From NCBI GenBank assembly GCA_030613045.1, contig JAUWMS010000197.1, positions 1-5,826 on the forward strand: a stretch of 5,826 bases of DNA, written 5' to 3'. Both the position numbers and the translations under genes were made by a program. Below, in pieces: positions 1 through 5,061 of this stretch (position 1 is its first letter; each line of letters opens with the position of its first letter). Origin of the DNA: Candidatus Latescibacterota bacterium. GTDB lineage: Bacteria; Latescibacterota; 4484-107. The notes below the pieces were generated by a model. That model did not search any database and was not told the origin of the DNA. It was given only the letters and a program-made list of their open reading frames with translations.

Positions 1-489
1 ATCCGCCGTGTTTACCGGAACGAGACGCCCCTCACGCCGGACCGAGAGACGGGAGAGGGTTTGAGGACGGGCATCCATGGAGCGAAGCAACTGCTCCAAT
101 TTCTCCGAAAGGTCCATCCGGGCTTCGATCTGCACCCGCACCCTGGCGATGGTTTTCTCCAGCCGATCGGGTTCCACCGGCTTGAGCAAATACTCCAGCG
201 CATTCACTTCGAATGCCTTGAGCGCATACTGCTCGTAAGCCGTGCCAAAAATGAGGATGGGCGGACGGCCCCGAACGATCAATTTTTGCACCACCTGAAA
301 GCCGTCCATGCCGGGCATCTGAATGTCGAGAAACACCAGATCGGGCGCTTTTCGTTCGATCAAAGCGACGGCCTCCGAACCATGAGAAGCCTCCCCGACG
401 ATCCGTACCTCGGGAAAAGGCTTCAGCAGAAATCGGAGTTCCTCCCGCGCCAAGGGCTCGTCGTCCACGATGACCGTCCGGATTTCCAT
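1..489 (-). CDS. LytTR-family response regulator, 3' end beyond the window
   Basis: This is a two-component response regulator; the visible part is the N-terminal 163 residues, starting at ATG 487-489 (MEIRTVIVDDEPLAREEL). Seen: the acidic pocket D9/D10/E11, the phospho-acceptor D55 in LVFLDIQMPGMDG, the signalling threonine T83 in FGTAYEQYALKAFEVNALEYLLKP, and the conserved lysine K103. The YALKAFEVNALEYLLKP signature is typical of the AlgR/LytR/AgrA group, so the output domain should be a LytTR DNA-binding domain. A linker of about 40 residues (EKLEQLLRSMDARPQ) leads into LSVRREGRLVPVNTAD, which looks like the first LytTR strand before the window ends. A weak Shine-Dalgarno (AGGTTG, 495-500) precedes the ATG. 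The gene starts 77 bp after the dapF stop on the same strand; whether the two share a transcript is unknown. No histidine kinase is visible. The family call is firm; the DNA-binding part is inferred from the short visible stretch. Confidence 0.9.
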   Translation of the reverse strand, partial: MEIRTVIVDDEPLAREELRFLLKPFPEVRIVGEASHGSEAVALIERKAPDLVFLDIQMPGMDGFQVVQKLIVRGRPPILIFGTAYEQYALKAFEVNALEYLLKPVEPDRLEKTIARVRVQIEARMDLSEKLEQLLRSMDARPQTLSRLSVRREGRLVPVNTAD

Positions 490-504
490 ATTTACAACCT
501 GCTG

Positions 505-521
505 GTTATTGGTGAGTGGTG
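505..521. repeat. ATTGGTG-type repeat, copy downstream of dapF
   Basis: The 17 bp here match 1414-1430 at 16 of 17 positions in direct orientation (the first 11, gttattggtga, are identical). The motif is an ATTGGTG heptad with one degenerate unit (agtggtg). It lies between dapF and the response regulator gene, while the other copy sits just upstream of dapF, so the two bracket that gene. Confidence 0.7.
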
Positions 522-543
522 CGCCGCAACGCGCCATTCGTAC

Positions 544-571
544 CTTTACGCTTCACGCTTCACGCTTCACT
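544..571 (-). repeat. Heptanucleotide tandem array, CGTGAAG type
   Basis: Four consecutive 7-bp units read on the plus strand as ctttacg, cttcacg, cttcacg, cttcact; on the minus strand the unit is CGTGAAG with one CGTAAAG variant. The last unit (565-571) contains the dapF stop codon (567-569), so the array begins exactly at the end of that gene. The same unit family (CGTRAAR) recurs in the opposite orientation at 2913-2940. Confidence 0.85.
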
Positions 572-1391
572 GCTCCATCCAGTTCTGAGGCAACGCGCCC
601 TCAAAGATCACCTCCGCGTTGCCCTCTAAGAAAACGTTGGCAAATTTCCCCTTTTTAAGATCGAAATATACGGTCAGGGTCAGGCCGCTTTGGGTGACCG
701 CCTCCACCGGGGATTGAAGCCGTTTCAACAGCGCGCCCACCAGCACGGCGGCCACCGTGCCGGTGCCGCAGGCGAGCGTTTCGTCCTCTACGCCCCGTTC
801 ATACGTGCGGATCCGGATGCGACCGGGATCTACCACCTGCACGAAATTGGCGTTTGCTCCGTCCGGGCCGAACTTCCCGTGCTCGCGGATCTTGCGTCCC
901 AATTCCGGCACATCAATGTCGTCTATGCGGTCTGCGAAGACCACCGCGTGGGGCACGCCGGTATGGATGAAATTGACGGTCAACTCGTTTCCATCCATCC
1001 CGATCTCGAATTGAAGCCGGATATCCTTGGGCGGAACCATCTCCAGTCGCACGTGCTCCCCCATGATCTCTGCACGATAGCGCCCGGCCAGGGTTTCAAA
1101 GATCATCTTCTCACCCGCGATTCCGTTCAGATAGGCATATCGGGAGATACAGCGCCCCCCATTTCCGCACATCTCCGCTTCCCCGCCGTCCGCATTGTAA
1201 TAGCGCATCCTGAAATCGGTCGCTTCACTTTGCTCGACAAATAAGGCCCCATCTGCTCCCACGCCCAACCTCCGCGCGCATACCCACCGCACCAACTCCG
1301 CGCGTTCCTCCGGAATGCCGCCATCCCGATTGTCGAACACCACGAAATCGTTTCCCGCTCCGGACATTTTTGTGAATCTTAGACTTGACAT
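567..1391 (-). CDS. dapF: Diaminopimelate epimerase
   Basis: A cytoplasmic, cofactor-independent epimerase that interconverts LL- and meso-2,6-diaminopimelate, feeding both peptidoglycan and lysine synthesis. The 274-residue length is normal for the family. Seen: the opening FTKMSGAGNDFVVFDN (6-21); the first catalytic cysteine C75 in MCGNGGRC; the substrate-binding TGVPHAV (144-150); and the second catalytic cysteine C208 in RGVEDETLACGTGT (199-212). The two-cysteine pair is the known acid/base couple of the enzyme. The start is ATG 1389-1391, with a strong Shine-Dalgarno AGAGGA (1397-1402) 5 nt upstream. It follows lysA on the same strand after a 216-bp gap filled with 7-bp repeats; lysA catalyses the next step of the pathway, which suggests co-expression. 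The stop codon TGA lies inside a CGTGAAG heptad array. Nothing suggests damage. Confidence 0.98.
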   Translation of the reverse strand: MSSLRFTKMSGAGNDFVVFDNRDGGIPEERAELVRWVCARRLGVGADGALFVEQSEATDFRMRYYNADGGEAEMCGNGGRCISRYAYLNGIAGEKMIFETLAGRYRAEIMGEHVRLEMVPPKDIRLQFEIGMDGNELTVNFIHTGVPHAVVFADRIDDIDVPELGRKIREHGKFGPDGANANFVQVVDPGRIRIRTYERGVEDETLACGTGTVAAVLVGALLKRLQSPVEAVTQSGLTLTVYFDLKKGKFANVFLEGNAEVIFEGALPQNWMEQ

Positions 1392-1414
1392 TGTTTTCCT
1401 CTTAGAATGACTCG

Positions 1415-1442
1415 TTATTGGTGATTGGTGATTGGTGATCCA
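1415..1442. repeat. Heptanucleotide array, TGATTGG type, upstream of dapF
   Basis: Units read ttattgg, tgattgg, tgattgg, tgatcca on the plus strand: two perfect 7-bp units flanked by degenerate ones. It ends 23 bp before the dapF start codon, so it would lie in the 5' untranslated part of a dapF transcript. The first 17 bp from 1414 are nearly repeated at 505-521. Confidence 0.8.
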
Positions 1443-1444
1443 AC

Positions 1445-1482
1445 GTCAGCTGTCAGCTGTCAGCCTCTGACCTTTGGCCTTT
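1445..1482. repeat. Heptanucleotide array, GTCAGCT type with degenerate tail
   Basis: Two perfect units and a third with one change (gtcagct, gtcagct, gtcagcc) are followed in the same 7-bp register by tctgacc and tttggcc; the tail can also be read as gaccttt, ggccttt (1469-1482). The perfect units contain the palindrome CAGCTG, so the array is partly self-complementary. It abuts the 26-bp hairpin repeat at 1485-1510. Confidence 0.8.
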
Positions 1483-1484
1483 AA

Positions 1485-1510
1485 GGGCAGACACACAGGT
1501 CCGCCCCTAC
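1485..1510. repeat. 26-bp dispersed hairpin repeat, copy 1
   Basis: This matches 3843-3868 at 24 of 26 positions in the same orientation. The 8-base arms on the plus strand are gggcagac (1485-1492) and gtccgccc (1499-1506) around a 6-base loop, followed by ctac. One arm position is an A/C mismatch on the plus strand but a G-U pair in the minus-strand RNA. No U-run follows the stem on the minus strand, so it does not look like an intrinsic terminator. Confidence 0.8.
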
Positions 1511-1552
1511 CGTCCTGTTCATCAAATTATGCTTGACGGAACGCTTGCCTTT

Positions 1553-1605
1553 GCCTCCTGGCCTCTGGCCTCTGGGCCTTTGATTTTTCTGACCCCTGGC
1601 CCCTG
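1553..1605. repeat. Degenerate heptanucleotide repeats, GCCTCTG and GCCCCTG types, just after lysA
   Basis: Two perfect gcctctg units (1561-1574) follow a gcctcctg variant (1553-1560). After a 17-base spacer that starts with ggccttt come acccctg and gcccctg (1592-1605). On the minus strand these read CAGAGGC and CAGGGGC. The block ends 2 bp from the lysA stop codon (1608-1610). The 42 bp between it and the hairpin repeat (1511-1552) hold nothing I can name. Confidence 0.65.
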
Positions 1606-1607
1606 TC

Positions 1608-2849
1608 TCAGCTTTCTTCCCCCCGAATCAGATCCTCGTACTGCTCCCGCTCCCGGATCACGGTGAACCGGTCCTCCCGGGCCATCACCTCCGCGGCTCT
1701 CGGACGGGCGTTGTAGTTCGAGGCCATCGAAAAGCCATACGCGCCGGCGCTCATCACAGCGAGCAAGTCTCCCCGTTCGGGTCTCGGAATCTCCCGGTCT
1801 TTTGCGAAAAAATCCGTGGACTCGCAGATGGGGCCGACCACGTCCGCCACGATGGGGTCGGCATGGGTGCGCTCCACCGGCCAAATTTCGTGATAGGCGT
1901 TGTAAAGACTCGGACGAATGAGATCGTTCATTCCGCCGTCGGTGATTACGAAGGTTTTGTGCTCGGTTTCCTTCACAAAGAGCACCCGCACGACGAGGAT
2001 GCCCGCATTGCCCACGAATGCCCGGCCCGGCTCGAAAATCACCTTGAGTCCGGTGGAGTTCACCGCAGGCAGCACGGCCTCCACCCATTCGGACGGCTCC
2101 GGAGGTGTTTCCTCGTGATAGGGAATGCCCAGTCCGCCTCCGATGTCCATATACCGGAGGGCGATGCCTTCGCGCTTGAGTGAGCCCACGATCCCCGCGA
2201 GTTTTTCCGCGCTTTCCACAAAAGGGGCGACTGTGGTAATCTGCGAGCCGATGTGCGCGTCAATGCCGATCACCTCGATGTGCGGCATTTCGGCGGCCCA
2301 TTTGAAGCTTTCGAGCGCCCGTGCGGAGGAGATGCCGAACTTGTTTGATTTCAATCCGGTCGAGATATACGGATGCGTCTTCGGATCCACGTCGGGATTG
2401 ATTCGTAGCCCTACCGGAGCACGTATTCCCATGCGACCGGCGATTCCGTTGATCACCTCCAACTCCGGAAGCGATTCCACGTTGAAGCTTAAAATACCTT
2501 CCTCCAGCGCATAGCGAATCTCCGCGTCGGTTTTGCCCACGCCGGCATATACGATGCGATCCGGAGGAAACCCCGCCCTCAAGGCCTTATACAACTCGCC
2601 TCCGGATACAATGTCCACCCCGATGCCCTCTTTGGCCAGCAGGCGCAGTATGGTCGAATTGCCATTCACCTTCATCGAATAACAGGTCAGATGCGGCGTA
2701 TCCCCAAACGCCGTGTGGAGATTCGTGCAATGCCGAAGCAGGGTTCGGTGACTATACAGGTAAAGGGGGGTTCCGACTTCTTCGGCCACCTCCCGAACGT
2801 CCACCTCGTCGCAATGAAGCGCGCGATCCCGATACTGGAAATAGTGCAT
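1608..2849 (-). CDS. lysA: Diaminopimelate decarboxylase
   Basis: A PLP-dependent, fold-type III decarboxylase that converts meso-diaminopimelate to L-lysine and CO2, the last step of lysine synthesis. The 413 residues match the usual length. Seen: the Schiff-base lysine K60 in YSMKVNGN (the family usually has KAN, here KVN); NPDVDPKTHPYISTG with KSNKFGIS (151-174); H199 in DAHIGSQ, which packs on the cofactor; the phosphate-binding GGGLG (237-241); EPGR (273-276); the catalytic C342 in GPICESTDFFAKDR; and AGAYGFSMASNYN (368-380), which carries the substrate/cofactor tyrosine. The start ATG 2847-2849 has the Shine-Dalgarno GAGGA (2856-2860) 6 nt upstream. The gene lies 115 bp after the TIM-barrel gene and 216 bp before dapF, all on the same strand. 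Its N-terminus (MHYFQYRDRALHCDEVDVREVAEEVGTPLYLYS) is the normal family start. I see no sign of truncation. Confidence 0.98.
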   Translation of the reverse strand: MHYFQYRDRALHCDEVDVREVAEEVGTPLYLYSHRTLLRHCTNLHTAFGDTPHLTCYSMKVNGNSTILRLLAKEGIGVDIVSGGELYKALRAGFPPDRIVYAGVGKTDAEIRYALEEGILSFNVESLPELEVINGIAGRMGIRAPVGLRINPDVDPKTHPYISTGLKSNKFGISSARALESFKWAAEMPHIEVIGIDAHIGSQITTVAPFVESAEKLAGIVGSLKREGIALRYMDIGGGLGIPYHEETPPEPSEWVEAVLPAVNSTGLKVIFEPGRAFVGNAGILVVRVLFVKETEHKTFVITDGGMNDLIRPSLYNAYHEIWPVERTHADPIVADVVGPICESTDFFAKDREIPRPERGDLLAVMSAGAYGFSMASNYNARPRAAEVMAREDRFTVIREREQYEDLIRGEES

Positions 2850-2912
2850 GCGTTGTCCTCAGGAAAAAAGATTAGTGGTCCATTTTCGCCTATCGTTATG
2901 ATTTTTGGAGTC

Positions 2913-2940
2913 CGTAAAACGTGAAACGTAAAACGTAAAA
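2913..2940 (+). repeat. Heptanucleotide tandem array, CGTAAAA type
   Basis: Four consecutive units on the plus strand: cgtaaaa, cgtgaaa, cgtaaaa, cgtaaaa, 28 bp in all. It lies in the 115-bp gap between the TIM-barrel stop and the lysA start. The unit belongs to the same CGTRAAR family as the array at 544-571 but in inverted orientation, and shows the same G/A alternation at the fourth base. No convincing promoter or terminator is evident in the rest of the gap. Confidence 0.85.
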
Positions 2941-2964
2941 TACGGGCTTTTCGCTACGCCCCAT

Positions 2965-3795
2965 TCACGAATCAGACTGGGCGTGCGTAGAAATCAATCC
3001 CCTCATAAACCGGACGTATCCCGGAAAGGCCACCTCGGGTTCTTCGATTTCTGGGTGCCATTTTTTTTCCCACTCCAGGGTCAGATAGCCGGTGTAATCG
3101 CCCTGCTTCAGCACGCGAAAAATTTCCTCTAACGGAAGGTCTCCGTCTCCGATAAGGCATAGCTGATAATCGACTTCCTTGGGGAAGGAATCCTTCCAGT
3201 GCGTATATTGAATCCATTTCCCGAGGGTCCGCCAGGTTTTTGAAGGGGATTCGCCGGCGCTCCGGTACGGGTGGTGGATGTCCCAAAGGATGCCCACGGA
3301 ATCCGAATCCACGAACTCCATAAGCGCTTTCAGGTGCGCGCAATCCGTCCAGGAATCGTGGGTCTCGAGGAGAAGTCTGACATTGTGATCCTCCGCAATA
3401 GCGGCCATGTCCTTGAGATTTTTGCCCGCCATCTCGATGGCTTGTGCGCGGGGAGTCTCTCCGATGGCGCCTCCGAAAATCCGGATAAGGCGTGTTCCGA
3501 ACGGTTCACATATCCGCGCATAAGCTTTGATTTCCTCGAGATGCCCGGCCTTCTCCGAATCCGTTTTGCAGAAGATGCGGGCCGAACTGGAAAAGCAGGG
3601 AACCTCAAGGTTGACATCGGCGAATCGTCTGGCGGTCTCCTTCGCCTGGGTCGTGAATTCAGGGAGCTTGAAAAGCTCCATCTCTCCCCGATATCCCCGA
3701 AAGTCCACCCCGTCGAATCCGTATTCCACGGCCTTGGAAAGGATGGTATCCATGTCCCATTCAGGGCATCCGAGCGTAGTAAAGGCCAATTTCAT
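2965..3795 (-). CDS. Sugar phosphate isomerase/epimerase-like TIM-barrel protein
   Basis: A 276-residue protein of the xylose isomerase-like TIM-barrel superfamily (AP endonuclease family 2 fold). The usual metal ligands are visible: E144 in LLLETHD, D172 and H175 in ILWDIHHPY, H199 in YTHWKDS, and E241 in YLTLEWEKKWHPEIEEPE. LIGDGDLPLEEIF (214-226) is the typical G-x-G-x-L/I segment before the last helix. The N-terminus MKLAFTTLGCPEWDMDTILSKAVEYGFDGVDFRG is the normal first strand and helix. Such enzymes isomerise or epimerise sugars, inososes or hydroxypyruvate; the substrate cannot be read from the sequence, and no sugar dehydrogenase or transporter is nearby to help. The start ATG 3793-3795 is preceded by GAAAGGAA (3802-3809) at normal spacing. 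It has no signal peptide and should be cytoplasmic. The Glu-Asp/His-His-Glu set argues for an active enzyme. Confidence 0.9.
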   Translation of the reverse strand: MKLAFTTLGCPEWDMDTILSKAVEYGFDGVDFRGYRGEMELFKLPEFTTQAKETARRFADVNLEVPCFSSSARIFCKTDSEKAGHLEEIKAYARICEPFGTRLIRIFGGAIGETPRAQAIEMAGKNLKDMAAIAEDHNVRLLLETHDSWTDCAHLKALMEFVDSDSVGILWDIHHPYRSAGESPSKTWRTLGKWIQYTHWKDSFPKEVDYQLCLIGDGDLPLEEIFRVLKQGDYTGYLTLEWEKKWHPEIEEPEVAFPGYVRFMRGLISTHAQSDS

Positions 3796-3842
3796 AAGTT
3801 GTTCCTTTCGTGTGTTCCAAAACTATCTGACGCGCTGAAGAT

Positions 3843-3868
3843 GGGCAGACACGCAGGTCTGCCCCTAC
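3843..3868. repeat. 26-bp dispersed hairpin repeat, copy 2
   Basis: A perfect 8-bp stem, gggcagac (3843-3850) with gtctgccc (3857-3864), closes a 6-base loop and is followed by ctac. It is the second copy of 1485-1510 (24 of 26 identical, same orientation). It lies in the 107-bp gap between the zinc-ribbon gene and the TIM-barrel gene, 48 bp upstream of the latter's start codon. No U-run follows on the minus strand. Confidence 0.8.
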
Positions 3869-3902
3869 AAGTTCATTCGTGGTTATCCGTGTCCCATTTC
3901 CG

Positions 3903-4106
3903 TTATCCCCGAAACATCCGACACTCCGTCCCATTCTTCCCGATCTTCACCTCCGCCCTGCGACCGCACTTGGGACACCAGCCCACGTAAGCCGTTTTTG
4001 CCCGGTTGACGTAGATCCTCGAATACACGTTGCAGCACTCGAACAGCACCCCGATGAAGGGGCGCTTCTCCCGTTTTGGCCCCGATGGGTCATCCATGCC
4101 TTTCAT
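3903..4106 (-). CDS. Small conserved zinc-ribbon-like protein
   Basis: A 67-residue protein with five cysteines: C24 and C25 in FECCNVYSR, C44 and C47 in WCPKCGRR, and C62 near the end. CPKCG is a classic zinc knuckle, and C24/C25 or C62 could complete a four-ligand site. The body from residue 15 (RPFIGVLFECCNVYSRIYVN, then AKTAYVGWCPKCG, ending CRMFRG) resembles short uncharacterised proteins I recall from PVC-type bacteria; I cannot confirm that here, and no function is known to me. The start codon ATG (4104-4106) overlaps the hepT stop codon as ATGA. A strong AAAGGAGA (4119-4126) lies upstream, but its 13-nt gap is long, so translation is probably coupled to hepT. M4 (4095-4097) is an alternative start. 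It may be a nucleic-acid-binding accessory, or simply a neighbour. Confidence 0.78.
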   Translation of the reverse strand: MKGMDDPSGPKREKRPFIGVLFECCNVYSRIYVNRAKTAYVGWCPKCGRRAEVKIGKNGTECRMFRG

Positions 4107-4591
4107 AGTGGGGGATCGTCTCCTTTCGCATAGTGACCGGAAGCAGAACCTCCATCCTCCAGTATATAACGATGCATTATCCTTCCATATCCGGCATACT
4201 GCTCCAACGCTTCCCGGATGGCGGCATGGACCAACCGGTTGTCCAACGTATTGTAGTCGTGCACCAAACGATTTCTCAGCCCCACGGAACGAGCAAGGCG
4301 CTCTGCCGTATCCGGTTCCAGAATACCCAACTCCACCATCTCGTAGAACGATGCCCGACGGGTAGCCGGCGCTTTCTGCGCGAGTTTGGCGATGAAATGC
4401 CCATTGATGTCGCAGGCCGTCTCGATGATAATCTGCAACAGCCGTTCTATCGCTCTTTTCGCCGGAGCATTGCGCTCGTAAGCTTCGAGGGAGATATTGG
4501 ATAATTCTTCAAGCTCCTGAAGATACCCGCTCAACTTTTCTAACTTTCTCGCTACAAGCTCCACGTGGATGGTTCTGAGTGGCTGTTTCAT
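4103..4591 (-). CDS. hepT: HEPN-domain RNase toxin of the HepT (DUF86) family
   Basis: An all-helical HEPN protein, the toxin of MNT-HEPN toxin-antitoxin pairs. I choose ATG 4589-4591 (MKQPLRTIHVELVARKLEKL, 162 residues) because GGAG (4599-4602) lies 7 nt upstream and family members begin close to the LVARKLEKL helix; a longer start at 4645 would lack this support. The catalytic signature is R106-N-R-L-V-H111-D-Y113, an exact RX4HXY. In the studied Shewanella pair, R and H form the RNase centre and the Y is AMPylated by the antitoxin, so Y113 is the expected target here. IIIETACDINGHFIA (54-68) and SFYEMVELGILEPDTAERLARSVGLRNRLVHDY match the family closely. The tail after residue 145 (GGSASGHYAKGDDPPL) is low-complexity and non-family. 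The gene overlaps mntA by 83 bp and the zinc-ribbon gene by 4 bp. Confidence 0.9.
   Translation of the reverse strand: MKQPLRTIHVELVARKLEKLSGYLQELEELSNISLEAYERNAPAKRAIERLLQIIIETACDINGHFIAKLAQKAPATRRASFYEMVELGILEPDTAERLARSVGLRNRLVHDYNTLDNRLVHAAIREALEQYAGYGRIMHRYILEDGGSASGHYAKGDDPPL
4119..4126 (-). promoter_or_regulatory. Shine-Dalgarno of the zinc-ribbon gene, unusually distant
   Basis: Minus-strand AAAGGAGA inside the 3' end of hepT. Its GGAG core is 13 nt from the ATG at 4106, longer than usual. With the ATGA overlap this points to translational coupling, with ribosomes finishing hepT re-initiating nearby. No start codon lies in frame between the site and 4106. Confidence 0.55.
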
Positions 4592-5006
4592 AAAAATTCT
4601 CCAAGACCTCACGCAGAATTTTGAAATGGAAATACCGGGCGTCATCGAACTCTTTCATGGTTCGTACGGCGAAATTCGCAAAAGCGTCGTCTTCCTCGAA
4701 GAGCACTTTCGCGTCTCTCCCGACCTCCGCTTTCAGCAGGGGATCGGCTTCGTTGAGAAACACCAGGTCTATCTCCCCCTGCTCCAGACATGCAGACAAC
4801 TCCGCCGTCAGATTCAGATGATAGTCCAGATCGGCTATCATTTCGGGACGCTCGGTCTGAACCGCAATATCCACGTCGCTCTCGGCGGTGGTCCTGTCCG
4901 TGGCGTGAGAGCCGAACAGAAGCATCAGCGAAAGATGGTAGCGGCGCGCAATCTCTTCGAGCGTGCGCCGCTGTTCGGGAGGGCTATGTTCTATATCTAT
5001 GATCAT
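4509..5006 (-). CDS. mntA: Minimal nucleotidyltransferase antitoxin, MntA family
   Basis: A 165-residue MNT-fold protein, the partner of the HEPN toxin encoded directly downstream. The nucleotidyltransferase signature is exact: G32-S33, ten residues, then D44-V-D46 (FGSHATDRTTAESDVDIAV), with a probable third acid D80 in GEIDLVFLN. In the Shewanella homologue this fold neutralises HepT by adding AMP groups to its RX4HXY tyrosine; the intact acids here suggest the same activity. The start ATG 5004-5006 (MIIDIEHSPP) is the first ATG before the conserved domain, but no clear Shine-Dalgarno precedes it; the frame stays open upstream through the CGCAATC repeat into unrelated sequence, so a longer start is unlikely. 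Residues 139-165 overlap hepT and do not look conserved, as if the original stop had been lost. The role is inferred from motifs and gene order. Confidence 0.9.
   Translation of the reverse strand: MIIDIEHSPPEQRRTLEEIARRYHLSLMLLFGSHATDRTTAESDVDIAVQTERPEMIADLDYHLNLTAELSACLEQGEIDLVFLNEADPLLKAEVGRDAKVLFEEDDAFANFAVRTMKEFDDARYFHFKILREVLENFYETATQNHPRGACSEKVRKVERVSSGA
4599..4602 (-). promoter_or_regulatory. Shine-Dalgarno of hepT, inside mntA
   Basis: Minus-strand GGAG, 7 nt before ATG 4591 and embedded in the mntA coding sequence (residues 135-137). It decides the hepT start in favour of 4591 over the upstream in-frame ATG at 4645 and the GTG at 4564, which has no such site. Confidence 0.7.
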
Positions 5007-5033
5007 TGTTTTTTGATTTGGCAGGTTGGATGG

Positions 5034-5061
5034 CGCAATCCGCAATCCGCAATCCTCAATC
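5034..5061 (+). repeat. Heptanucleotide tandem array, CGCAATC type
   Basis: Three perfect units, cgcaatc, cgcaatc, cgcaatc, followed by ctcaatc, make 28 bp. The last unit overlaps the stop codon (5060-5062) of the helicase-associated gene. The array fills most of the 53-bp gap before mntA, ending 27 bp from that start codon, so it occupies the place where a mntA promoter or leader would be. Confidence 0.85.

Noticed and set aside
61..588. Plus-strand open frame of 175 codons
   Set aside because: It is the antisense shadow of the response regulator, which has all receiver-domain residues.
1485..1510. Hairpin repeat as a rho-independent terminator for lysA
   Set aside because: The stem is adequate but no run of U follows it on the minus strand, and the same element also lies just upstream of the TIM-barrel gene, where no terminator is required.
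1526..1531. CATAAT on the minus strand upstream of dapF as a -10 box
   Set aside because: No acceptable -35 element lies 16-18 bp upstream; a single near-consensus hexamer in about 200 bp is expected by chance.
1522..2088. 188-codon minus-strand frame inside lysA
   Set aside because: It is an out-of-frame, Gly/Arg-rich shadow of the lysA 3' half with no recognisable domain.
2945..2962. GGGC/GCCC hairpin after the TIM-barrel gene as an intrinsic terminator
   Set aside because: The stem is only 4 bp with a 10-base loop, and the following T-rich stretch (GTATTTTACG) is short and belongs partly to the heptad array.
3875..3891. attcgtg/atccgtg 10-bp spaced motif after the zinc-ribbon gene
   Set aside because: Only two imperfect copies with a 10-bp period; too weak to call a repeat here.
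4592..4645. Upstream ATG (4643-4645) as the hepT start, giving 180 residues
   Set aside because: It would add 18 residues inside mntA without family support, whereas ATG 4591 has GGAG at 7 nt.
544..5061. Heptad arrays as a CRISPR array
   Set aside because: Units are 7 bp and directly adjacent with no spacers, and no cas gene is present.
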